From an uncultured Muribaculaceae bacterium (lineage in GTDB: Bacteria; Bacteroidota; Bacteroidia; Bacteroidales; Muribaculaceae): 5,614 nucleotides of DNA. Within the stretch, counting starts at the first letter, position 1. Each line of letters begins with the position of its first letter. The notes below the pieces were generated by a model. That model searched no databases. It was not told the origin of the DNA and saw only the letters and a program-made list of their open reading frames with translations. Shown in pieces: positions 1-5,614 of this stretch. Made by a program: the position numbers and the translations under genes. The stretch spans positions 6,682-12,295 of the forward strand of contig CAJUKX010000050.1 in NCBI GenBank assembly GCA_910586975.1. Direction: 5' to 3'.

Positions 1-36
1 ATGGCAATTATCTAATACCTGCCATTTATTTTATTG
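1..36 (+). terminator. Possible terminator of an upstream gene (weak)
   Basis: ATGGCA at 1-6 is the exact reverse complement of TGCCAT at 20-25. Inside it, ATT (7-9) can pair with AAT (14-16) around a 4-nt loop, leaving a 3-nt bulge. The hairpin is followed by the T-rich stretch TTTATTTTATTG. This would suit the end of a rightward transcript from outside the window. The stem is short, bulged and AT-rich, and it lies at the window edge, so this is only a suggestion. Confidence 0.25.
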
Positions 37-83
37 ATTTTCAAGTAGAATTTTAACTTAAGAGCATATTCAAAAGATTTTTG

Positions 84-91
84 TAAATTTG
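84..91 (+). promoter_or_regulatory. Bacteroidota-type -7 promoter box for the thioesterase gene
   Basis: TAAATTTG matches the Bacteroidota primary-sigma -7 consensus TAnnTTTG exactly. It lies 20 bp before the ATG at 112, so transcription would start near 96-98 with a leader of about 15 nt. No clear TTG is found at the expected -33 distance (about 19-21 bp upstream); the -33 element is often poorly conserved in this group. The call rests on the single box and its position. Confidence 0.5.
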
Positions 92-111
92 CGAATAATT
101 ATATAGAATAT

Positions 112-897
112 ATGATACTCAGCAAAGACAAGAGCATACTCACCAACACATGGTTTCTGACGGCCGGCGAAACCGACGCCCGTTCTCTGATGCCGATAAC
201 ACTGATGGCCGCTCGAGCCATTGAGACCGCCACCGAACATGCCAACGCACTGGGCATTGGATACACAGAACTGGCCGAGCATCGTCTCGGGTGGGTTCTT
301 GCACGCCTGAGTATCGAAGTGCTCAGATATCCCGGCATCAACGAAACGTATTCGATGAGCACGTGGATTGAAGGTTATAACCGGTTTTTCAGCGACCGTT
401 GCTATGAAATGACCGATGCCTCGGGGAATACCATAGCCAACATACGCTCGATGTGGGTGGCCATAGATATGAAAACCCGCACGATGGCAGATTTGGCCGA
501 GCTTGAGCGCGAACGTTTCCCCATATCGGAGCGACGCAGCCCCGTGAGCAAGGAACGTGCCCCTCTCATTGCAAAGGGTGCCGAGGTTTCGACCCGCGAC
601 TACACTTTTAAGTATTGCGACATCGACTTCAATCGACACGTCAACACCATTCGCTATCTCGAGCTGGTGCTGAACACCTACAGCCTTGACTTTTTCGACA
701 AAAACGACATCAGGCGTCTTGATGTGTCATTTGAGCATGAATGTCATTTCGGCGACACAGTGACACTGAAAACCGGCGCAGCAGCCATGCCCGCCAATGC
801 CATGGTGACAGAAATTCACACCCATCAGCCGCAGCAACGCGCCGTGAGTGTGAAACTTACATTCAGCAAAAGAGCTCAGCAGGCCGCTACCGAATGA
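112..897 (+). CDS. Acyl-ACP thioesterase (FatA/FatB-like, double hotdog)
   Basis: Predicted cytoplasmic enzyme that hydrolyses acyl-acyl-carrier-protein to release free fatty acid, ending acyl-chain elongation. The 261-residue length fits bacterial members of the family (Pfam Acyl-ACP_TE), which have two tandem hotdog folds. The N-terminal hotdog covers roughly residues 5-130. The C-terminal hotdog carries the signature D172-F-N174-R-H176-V-N178, equivalent to the plant DxNxHVN active site, and E210-C211 in FEHEC, equivalent to the plant Glu-Cys pair. All the usual catalytic-site positions are therefore present. The ATG at 112 is 20 bp past a TAnnTTTG box, and the N-terminus is the expected length. 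The gene is monocistronic in appearance and its last 22 bp overlap the 3' end of the convergent B3/B4 gene. Family assignment is confident. Chain-length preference and in vivo role (membrane lipid remodelling or fatty acid release) cannot be read from the sequence. Confidence 0.9.
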   Translation: MILSKDKSILTNTWFLTAGETDARSLMPITLMAARAIETATEHANALGIGYTELAEHRLGWVLARLSIEVLRYPGINETYSMSTWIEGYNRFFSDRCYEMTDASGNTIANIRSMWVAIDMKTRTMADLAELERERFPISERRSPVSKERAPLIAKGAEVSTRDYTFKYCDIDFNRHVNTIRYLELVLNTYSLDFFDKNDIRRLDVSFEHECHFGDTVTLKTGAAAMPANAMVTEIHTHQPQQRAVSVKLTFSKRAQQAATE

Positions 898-1550
898 AAG
901 TTTATATTGTTGGCCGAGGCATAATCGGTGAGCAGCCGGCGGGTAAGCTCCATTATCTCGCTGTCGCTATGTTCGCCCTGTCCGTATATATTAATTGTCA
1001 TGAGCAGACGGGTGGTATTTTCTGACAGCTTGGTGCGGTCGTTGTCGGATGTTGGAGTACCAACACCGCCCACCTCGTCGCGGAATACCGGCAAACATGC
1101 AATGTTGAGCTGTCCGCGTCCTATGGCCTCGTATGGCTCACCCTCGCGCCCCACTCCGAGTGTCAACTTACCGCCCACAATAGCATCGCGGTCAAATGCC
1201 CCTATCGAATGGCCGGTGATGAGCGAGAGCAGATTGGTAAGGTCTATGATGGTGAGGGTGCGGTAAAGCTCAAGCCCCTTGACACATCGCCGGGTAAGTG
1301 CTTCAGCCGAAGGGCGGTAGCGGTTGGGTTCCTTGCCCAATGCTTTGTATGCAGCACGCGTGGCGGCAATGGCCGGACGTTTGTTCACCATCTCCATGGG
1401 CATGCCGCCAAGGCGCTTTTCCTCCAGTTGAATCTCGCTCCACAGGGCATCGCCGGTAGGAGGGTTTGCCACATTGGCTTCCACCACTATCACATGCAGC
1501 GAGGGGGCGGCAGCCGCAACCTCCTGCGAAATTTCCACTTTTATATCCAT
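876..1550 (-). CDS. Free-standing B3/B4-domain protein (PheRS-beta editing-domain-like)
   Basis: A 224-residue soluble protein resembling the B3/B4 domain family (Pfam B3_4, COG3382). In bacterial phenylalanyl-tRNA synthetase beta this domain clears mischarged Tyr-tRNA(Phe). Visible family features are the block RPAIAATRAAYKALGKEP (58-75) followed by NRYRPS, the segment LTNLLSLITGHSIGAFD (104-120), a Gly-rich region with GREGEPYEAIGRG (134-146), and VFRDEVGGVGTPTSDNDRT (155-173). There is no synthetase catalytic core, tRNA anticodon-binding domain or membrane segment, so it is a stand-alone domain of normal length. It may edit a misacylated tRNA in trans or bind a related ligand, but that is inference; the family is poorly characterised. 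The ATG at 1550 is about 20 nt after the start predicted from a minus-strand TAnnTTTG box. Its 3' end overlaps the convergent thioesterase gene by 22 bp, with no room for a terminator between them. Confidence 0.85.
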   Translation of the reverse strand: MDIKVEISQEVAAAAPSLHVIVVEANVANPPTGDALWSEIQLEEKRLGGMPMEMVNKRPAIAATRAAYKALGKEPNRYRPSAEALTRRCVKGLELYRTLTIIDLTNLLSLITGHSIGAFDRDAIVGGKLTLGVGREGEPYEAIGRGQLNIACLPVFRDEVGGVGTPTSDNDRTKLSENTTRLLMTINIYGQGEHSDSEIMELTRRLLTDYASANNINFHSVAAC

Positions 1551-1575
1551 TATTCCTATTTTATGATTTTTCTGA

Positions 1576-1583
1576 CAAAATTA
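1576..1583 (-). promoter_or_regulatory. Bacteroidota-type -7 promoter box for the B3/B4 gene (minus strand)
   Basis: On the minus strand this reads TAATTTTG, an exact match to TAnnTTTG. It lies 25 bp upstream of the start codon at 1550, giving a predicted transcription start near 1570 and a leader of about 20 nt. No clear -33 TTG is seen. It faces away from the greA promoter, making 1551-1785 a divergent control region. Confidence 0.45.
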
Positions 1584-1660
1584 AGACCTTATTTAGATTT
1601 AACATACCCATTTAACTTATTTTAAGCCGTGCTGAATGTTTAAATATTAAAATTTGGCTT

Positions 1661-1668
1661 AACTTTGC
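1661..1668 (+). promoter_or_regulatory. Bacteroidota-type -7 promoter box for the greA operon
   Basis: TAACTTTG matches TAnnTTTG exactly and sits in AT-rich DNA. Transcription would start near 1673-1675, leaving a leader of about 110 nt before the greA ATG at 1786. No good -33 TTG is visible. I saw no other exact TAnnTTTG match on the plus strand between this box and greA, so this is the best candidate for driving the whole four-gene operon. Confidence 0.5.
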
Positions 1669-1683
1669 ATCGGAACGAATAAA

Positions 1684-1716
1684 ATGATTTTTGCGGGAGC
1701 TCGGTCACAGCTGTGA
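1684..1716 (+). other. Possible 10-codon leader ORF in the greA 5' UTR
   Basis: An ATG about 10 nt after the predicted transcription start opens a reading frame for MIFAGARSQL ending in TGA. The last four codons, including the stop, are exactly the 12-bp palindrome at 1705-1716. A ribosome finishing this peptide would disrupt any hairpin formed there. The peptide has no run of one amino acid that would suggest classical attenuation. An ORF this short arises easily by chance, so I list it as a hypothesis, not a gene. Confidence 0.15.
1705..1716. repeat. 12-bp perfect palindrome in the greA leader
   Basis: TCACAGCTGTGA equals its own reverse complement. It lies about 30 nt after the predicted transcription start and about 70 bp before greA. 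It has no spacer, so as RNA it would need to open a few central bases to form a hairpin. As DNA it looks like a binding site for a dimeric regulator. The overlap with the end of the mini-ORF allows a translational role too. The function is unknown. Confidence 0.4.
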
Positions 1717-1785
1717 TAGAGTTTCTTCATTTTTTATTTGTCGTTTCAGTAACCAACCTAAGAAAAACAATTAATTCCTATAATT

Positions 1786-2256
1786 ATGGCAATCACTTAC
1801 ATGACCCAAGAGGGTTATAAAAAGAAAATGGAAGAAATCGCTTACCTCGAAAGTGTTAAGCGTCCCGAAATATCACGCGCCATCGCCGAAGCCCGCGACA
1901 AAGGCGACCTCTCTGAAAATGCCGAATACGATGCCGCCAAGGAGGCTCAGGGCATGCTCGAAATGAAAATCGCCCAGCTCAAGGACCTCGTGGCCAACGC
2001 CCGCATACTCGACGAATCCAAGCTCAACTGCGAGGAAGTGCAGATTCTTAACCGCGTGAAGATGAAAAACGTGGCCAACGGCGCCGAAATGGAATATACC
2101 ATCGTGGCCGACTCTGAAGCCAACCTCCGCGAAAAGAAAATCGCTTCGTCAACTCCCATCGCCCAAGGTCTTCTCGGCCACAAGATAGGCGATGTTGTCG
2201 AAATCCGTGTTCCCTCGGGGCTGATGAAGTTTGAAATCATTGAAATCTCTTTCTAA
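1786..2256 (+). CDS. greA: Transcription elongation factor GreA
   Basis: GreA enters the secondary channel of backtracked RNA polymerase and stimulates cleavage of the extruded 3' RNA, restarting stalled complexes. The 156-residue length is standard. Residues 1-75 form the N-terminal antiparallel coiled coil, with the tip signature EARDKGDLSENAEYDAAKE (35-53). The catalytic acidic pair D41 and E44 matches E. coli numbering. The C-terminal FKBP-like domain includes the conserved SSTPIAQGLLGHKIGD (121-136) before the terminal VPSG strand. The start follows AT-rich DNA with no Shine-Dalgarno, as is usual in Bacteroidota. It is the first gene of the operon, has an unusually long leader with a palindrome, and ends 2 nt before the HIT gene. 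Nothing appears missing or altered. GreB is less likely given the GreA-like tip and the neighbour context. Confidence 0.97.
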   Translation: MAITYMTQEGYKKKMEEIAYLESVKRPEISRAIAEARDKGDLSENAEYDAAKEAQGMLEMKIAQLKDLVANARILDESKLNCEEVQILNRVKMKNVANGAEMEYTIVADSEANLREKKIASSTPIAQGLLGHKIGDVVEIRVPSGLMKFEIIEISF

Positions 2257-2258
2257 CC

Positions 2259-2657
2259 ATGGCTTCTATATTTTCGCGCATCGTTGCCGGCGAAATCCCT
2301 TCATATAAGGTAGCCGAGGATGCCGCTCACTACGCATTCCTCGACATCAACCCCGTGGCCGAAGGTCACGTATTGGTTATACCCAAGCGCGAGGTAGACT
2401 ATATCTTCGACCTCGACGACAGCGAGCTCGCCGATCTTCACGTATTTGCAAAGCGTGTGGCCAAGGCCATCAAAGAAGCCATCCCCTGCCGCAAGGTAGG
2501 CATGGCGGTGTTGGGCCTTGAAGTGCCTCACGCTCATATACATCTGGTACCCCTGCGCTCTGAGGGCGATATGAACTTCGCCAACAAGCTCAGCCTCCCG
2601 ACCGACCGCATGAGCGAAATCGCCAAGTCCATTTCTGACAAATTCGATAAAGAATGA
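2259..2657 (+). CDS. HIT-family nucleotide hydrolase/transferase (HINT-like)
   Basis: A 132-residue cytoplasmic protein of the histidine triad superfamily, which hydrolyses or transfers nucleoside monophosphates from substrates such as AMP-lysine, aminoacyl adenylates or dinucleoside polyphosphates. The N-terminus IFSRIVAGEIPSYKV (4-18) is typical of HINT proteins. LDINPVAEGHVLVIPK (28-43) carries the nucleotide-binding DxxP region. The triad is H91-A-H93-I-H95-L-V97, with H93 the expected nucleophile. One difference from textbook HINT is that the segment before the triad reads GLEVPH where GQxVxH is usual; I recall similar sequences in other Bacteroidota, so this is probably a lineage feature. 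The gene starts 2 nt after greA and its stop overlaps the next start in ATGA, so it should be co-transcribed and translationally coupled. The true substrate cannot be told. Confidence 0.93.
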   Translation: MASIFSRIVAGEIPSYKVAEDAAHYAFLDINPVAEGHVLVIPKREVDYIFDLDDSELADLHVFAKRVAKAIKEAIPCRKVGMAVLGLEVPHAHIHLVPLRSEGDMNFANKLSLPTDRMSEIAKSISDKFDKE

Positions 2658-3748
2658 AAAAATCATTTATCACAGCAGCCATCGCCGTTTCGGCTCTGTT
2701 CATCACCTCGTGCGACAAACAGTCGGGATGGTCGATTTCGGGCGAAATAGCCGGTGCCGACGACCGTACCCTCGTCATTGAAGGATTCAACAACGGTATG
2801 TGGTATGTAGTAGACTCAGTGAAGACCTCAAACGGCGAATTCAAATACAACGCCTCTGCTCCGGCCGATTATCCCGAGGTTATGCGCCTGGGTATGGACG
2901 GACAGTATGTTTACTTCCCCGTTGACTCGGTAGACCACGTGAACCTCATTGCCGACGCTGCCGACTTCACCAACAGCTATCGTCTCGACGGCACCTTGCA
3001 AGCCCGCAATATCCGCTCTATCGACAGCCTGCTCAATGCCTCGGTAGGCAGCCGCGGTGTGCTCACCACCATTGCCGATACCGACCTGAAGCATCAGCTG
3101 TTCAACAAAGCATTCGACGATCCTTCGGTAATATCAGTTTATTATCTGATAAACAAGACTCTTGGCGACCAACCGCTGTACGACATCACCAACCCCGCCG
3201 ATGTACGCCTTTATGGCGCGGTGGCTCAGCGATTTGCCAACGAGCGTCCCACCGATCCCCGCACCAAGTATCTCGCCGATATATACAAACGTGCCCGCAT
3301 GGCCAACGGCGAGGTAAAGCCCCGCGAATTCGTGGCCAACGAAATCTCTATCATCGACATCGAACGTGCCGATGTACGCGGCCAGAAACATTCGCTGGCC
3401 GAAATGGCTTCAAAGGGCGACGTGGTCATCCTCAGCTTCACAGCCTACAACATGGAAGCTTCACCGGCCTACAACGTTGTGCTCAACTCAATTTACGAGA
3501 AGTATCGCAACCAAGGCCTGCAGATTTATCAGATTGCATTTGACGGCGACGAAACCTCATGGAAGCAGACTGCAAGAAATCTGCCCTGGACCGCCGTGTG
3601 GAACTCCACCACCGACAGCAACGCCCCGCTGGTAGAATACAACGTAGGCGCACTGCCCATGACATTCATCATCGACCGCCAAGGCTCTATCGCCGCTCGC
3701 GTGGCTGACCCCACACAACTCGAAGCTGAAGTTAAAAAATATCTTTAA
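2654..3748 (+). CDS. DUF4369-like lipoprotein with a cysteine-less thioredoxin-like domain
   Basis: A 364-residue predicted envelope lipoprotein. Residues 1-20 are a lipoprotein signal peptide: KK, a hydrophobic stretch, then FITSC with C20 as the lipidated residue. About residues 26-115 resemble DUF4369 (start WSISGEIAGADDRTLVIEG). A helical linker follows at about 118-222. About residues 228-364 resemble the AhpC/TlpA thioredoxin-like fold: DVVILSFTAYN (256-266), the strand LQIYQIAFDGD, and GALPMTFIIDRQG (332-344) with the cis-Pro at P335. Where TlpA/ResA proteins have WCxxC, this one reads TAYNMEASPAY (263-273), and C20 is the only cysteine in the protein. It therefore cannot be a dithiol oxidoreductase and may act as a binding or scaffold module. 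The residues after C20 (DKQSG) are not a strong acidic surface-export signal, so it may face the periplasm. It is coupled to the HIT gene by ATGA and directly abuts the transferase start. Domain limits are approximate. Confidence 0.82.
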   Translation: MKKSFITAAIAVSALFITSCDKQSGWSISGEIAGADDRTLVIEGFNNGMWYVVDSVKTSNGEFKYNASAPADYPEVMRLGMDGQYVYFPVDSVDHVNLIADAADFTNSYRLDGTLQARNIRSIDSLLNASVGSRGVLTTIADTDLKHQLFNKAFDDPSVISVYYLINKTLGDQPLYDITNPADVRLYGAVAQRFANERPTDPRTKYLADIYKRARMANGEVKPREFVANEISIIDIERADVRGQKHSLAEMASKGDVVILSFTAYNMEASPAYNVVLNSIYEKYRNQGLQIYQIAFDGDETSWKQTARNLPWTAVWNSTTDSNAPLVEYNVGALPMTFIIDRQGSIAARVADPTQLEAEVKKYL

Positions 3749-5560
3749 GTGATACTTATATATTATCTTATTGCAGCCATTCTGCTGTTTGGAATGGCAA
3801 AACTACTCCACGAAAGTTTCAACAAAGGACTTTCGCTCAGCAGTCGCCATCAGCAAGGCTCGCGTTTCGCAGTCGCCTCACTGATGGCGACTGTGCCATT
3901 GGCTCTTACCTGCATGCCTCCCTGCGGCAGCCGTCTGATTGCCGTAGCGGTGAGTGTGGTGGCATGGATGCTCACCTACCCTGTTCTGTTCCATATCAGC
4001 AGCCGCAAGTCGTCGCCCGACTACGACAACTATATGGATACGGCAACCGGATATTACTTCTTCGGAGCCATGAGCGCCTTGACCATAGCCGGATATGCCA
4101 CAGGTTCTGTCGGATACATCGCATCGGGTATACTGCTGTCGCTGGTCGAATTCGGCTTGCTCGCGCTATGCTTTGCCCAGATAGTGTACTTCGCCATGTA
4201 CAAGAAGTGTATCGACAACAACGGCATGATACTCGTGGAGCAGACCCACGTCAACGAGGTTATAGAATTTTCGCGCTCATACCCTCCGGCGGCAAGCATC
4301 GCCACCATAATCGCTGTTATGGGGCTGTGCGCGGCATGCTTCGCGGCCAACTTCATGCCCACGCATCCGCAATCGGCCATAGTACCGCTATGGATGGCAG
4401 CCATAGAGATTGTGATAGCCGTGGCCCTGAGCATATTTATATTCCGGGGCAAACGCTGCCCCTTCAGACGTTGCGGAATCGTGAAACTCTTCCTTGACGT
4501 GCGCGAGTTCTCTCACTCCAATACCGACTACAAGGAGTATCAGGCCCGTCGACTGAGCACACTCTCAGTCACCCCTCAGGGTAAGCCTTGGAGCAAGCCC
4601 TCAACCATTGTGATGGTGATAGGCGAGAGCGCCACACGCGACTTCTGCAGCGCGTTCACGCCCATGAAGGAGGACACTACCCCCTGGATACGCCAAATGG
4701 CCGAAGCAGACCCCGCACACTTCATGCTGTTTCCCAACGCATACTCATGCGCGCTCTACACCGTGGCTACACTCGAAAAGGCATTGACCGAGTTCAACCA
4801 ATATAACGGTAAAAACTTCAACGAAGCCTGCACCGTAGTCGACATTGCCCACGCTCTGGGCTACCGCGTGCATTGGTACAGCAATCAGGGGCATCTGGGC
4901 GCATTCGACACCCGGGTGACACTCGTGGCCGAGACATCCGACGTGGCTAAATGGACCAAGCAGGAGCTCAACCGCGTGCAATACGACATGACCCTGCTCG
5001 ACTTCATCGACGAACTGAATCCCGAGGTAAACAATCTGCTTGTATTCCACCTCAAGGGAAGCCATTTCAACTTCCTCAACCGCTACCCGCAGGAATACAC
5101 CGTGTGGGGCAAACCCGGTGTGCAGGACAACGTACCCAACTACATGAATTCGCTGCGATACACCGACACCGTGCTACATGCCATATTCGACCGCTGCCGC
5201 GAGAAGCTCAACATGCAGGCCATGCTCTACTTCTCAGATCACGGCCAGATACCATCGCAGCGACGCACCCCCGGATTCGACGGCTTCAATAACGTAAGGA
5301 TTCCCATGTTCCTGTGGGTAAGCGACGAATACATCTCCAAGCATCCCGTGCCATACAAAGCCTTGCAGGCAAATCACAACCGCTACTTCACCAACGACCT
5401 GGCATACAACCTAATGTGCGGACTCATGGATGTAAAATCCAACTGCTACGACGAATCAGACTCCATAGCATCCGAGAAATACCGCCACACGGTAGAGACC
5501 TTGCTCACCGACGACGGCCGCATGCCACTCACCGACGACCCCACCACTCACACGAAATAA
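3749..5560 (+). CDS. Membrane phosphoethanolamine-transferase-like enzyme (EptA/sulfatase superfamily)
   Basis: A 603-residue inner-membrane protein with an N-terminal membrane domain and a periplasmic alkaline-phosphatase/sulfatase-fold domain. It probably transfers phosphoethanolamine from phosphatidylethanolamine to lipid A or another envelope glycan. Hydrophobic segments lie near residues 2-20, 40-57, 62-83, 103-119, 122-150, 182-203 and 211-232. The catalytic domain starts near 285: IGES (E293, metal ligand), SCALYT with T338 at the nucleophile position of EptA/MCR-1, HLKGSH (H434, H439), YMNSLRYTD (465-473) and SDHG (D497, H498). By recalled spacing to MCR-1, the second-site histidine twelve residues after H498 is F510, and SDHGE is SDHGQ. 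The GTG start directly follows the previous stop; it includes the first hydrophobic segment, while the next ATG (3794, M16) would cut it. No Shine-Dalgarno is seen, so expression should rely on coupling. The target is unknown, and a transferase for another phospho-group is possible. Confidence 0.83.
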   Translation: MILIYYLIAAILLFGMAKLLHESFNKGLSLSSRHQQGSRFAVASLMATVPLALTCMPPCGSRLIAVAVSVVAWMLTYPVLFHISSRKSSPDYDNYMDTATGYYFFGAMSALTIAGYATGSVGYIASGILLSLVEFGLLALCFAQIVYFAMYKKCIDNNGMILVEQTHVNEVIEFSRSYPPAASIATIIAVMGLCAACFAANFMPTHPQSAIVPLWMAAIEIVIAVALSIFIFRGKRCPFRRCGIVKLFLDVREFSHSNTDYKEYQARRLSTLSVTPQGKPWSKPSTIVMVIGESATRDFCSAFTPMKEDTTPWIRQMAEADPAHFMLFPNAYSCALYTVATLEKALTEFNQYNGKNFNEACTVVDIAHALGYRVHWYSNQGHLGAFDTRVTLVAETSDVAKWTKQELNRVQYDMTLLDFIDELNPEVNNLLVFHLKGSHFNFLNRYPQEYTVWGKPGVQDNVPNYMNSLRYTDTVLHAIFDRCREKLNMQAMLYFSDHGQIPSQRRTPGFDGFNNVRIPMFLWVSDEYISKHPVPYKALQANHNRYFTNDLAYNLMCGLMDVKSNCYDESDSIASEKYRHTVETLLTDDGRMPLTDDPTTHTK

Positions 5561-5563
5561 AAA

Positions 5564-5599
5564 AGGGGCTGTCTAACAAGTTTAGGCAGCCTCTCTTTT
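5564..5599 (+). terminator. Intrinsic terminator of the greA operon
   Basis: The arm 5564-5576 (AGGGGCTGTCTAA) pairs with 5582-5594 (TTAGGCAGCCTCT) in 13 consecutive pairs, two of them G-U, around the 5-nt loop CAAGT. A TTTT run follows at 5596-5599. It begins three bases after the stop codon of the transferase gene. The run of A before the stem gives a short T tract on the other strand, so it could also stop leftward transcription. The remaining bases to 5614 hold nothing I can identify. Confidence 0.85.
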
Positions 5600-5614
5600 G
5601 TGTGGTTCATCAAC

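Noticed and set aside
1..15. ATG GCA ATT ATC TAA at the window edge as a mini-gene or the tail of an upstream gene
   Set aside because: Five codons cannot be judged, and the same bases are better explained as one arm of a possible hairpin.
263..285. Possible frameshift or alternative start within the thioesterase gene
   Set aside because: The single frame 112-897 is open throughout and both hotdog domains are complete, so no break needs explaining.
70..639. 189-codon minus-strand ORF across the thioesterase gene
   Set aside because: It lies antisense to a gene with a complete active-site signature, shows no family features, and is explained by codon bias of the real frame.
1209..1625. 138-codon plus-strand ORF antisense to the B3/B4 gene
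   Set aside because: The minus-strand frame has clear B3/B4 motifs and a suitable promoter; this frame gives an unrecognisable Cys/His-rich sequence running into non-coding DNA.
2654..2720. Strong acidic surface-export signal after the lipoprotein cysteine
   Set aside because: The residues after C20 are DKQSG; one acidic residue is not enough to call a Bacteroidota surface-lipoprotein export signal.
3964..4497. 177-codon plus-strand ORF in another frame of the transferase gene
   Set aside because: The 603-codon frame carries membrane segments and leads continuously into the catalytic domain; this frame is rich in Arg and His and looks like a shadow.
1..5614. CRISPR array, tRNA or rRNA genes, insertion sequences, defence system
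   Set aside because: No spaced direct repeats, cloverleaf-like segment, transposase or terminal repeats were seen; gene content is core-genome-like.

Overview
The window looks like a chromosomal segment of a Bacteroidota bacterium, most likely of the order Bacteroidales; a Muribaculaceae-like genome would fit the moderate GC, but that is a guess. Three things point this way. Three intergenic positions carry the Bacteroidota sigma-factor -7 box TAnnTTTG. No gene has a convincing Shine-Dalgarno sequence, and starts are preceded by A/T-rich DNA. The window also encodes a DUF4369-type lipoprotein and a greA-HIT gene pair, both typical of the group.

Layout: positions 1-111 hold the possible end of an upstream transcript (a weak hairpin) and a promoter. 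Then comes an acyl-ACP thioesterase gene (112-897, +). It converges on, and overlaps by 22 bp, a gene for a free-standing B3/B4-domain protein (876-1550, -) related to the editing domain of phenylalanyl-tRNA synthetase beta. A 235-bp divergent intergenic region (1551-1785) has one -7 box facing each way and a long leader for the next transcript. That leader contains a 12-bp perfect palindrome and a possible 10-codon mini-ORF.

The rest of the window (1786-5560, +) is a tight four-gene operon: greA, a HIT-family nucleotide hydrolase, a lipoprotein with an N-terminal DUF4369-like domain and a thioredoxin-like C-terminal domain without cysteines, and a membrane-bound phosphoethanolamine-transferase-like enzyme of the alkaline phosphatase/sulfatase superfamily. 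The junctions are a 2-nt gap, a 4-nt ATGA overlap and a direct TAA-GTG abutment. A strong intrinsic terminator follows at 5564-5599.

Working together: the first two operon genes are housekeeping (rescue of stalled RNA polymerase, nucleotide hydrolysis). The last two act at the envelope: a periplasm-facing lipoprotein that cannot do dithiol chemistry, and a probable lipid A or glycan phosphoethanolamine transferase. Strict coupling of the last two suggests, but does not prove, a shared envelope role. No mobile element, CRISPR array, tRNA or rRNA was seen. Most of the window is ordinary core genome; the cysteine-less thioredoxin-like lipoprotein, the divergent transferase active site and the greA leader deserve the closest look.
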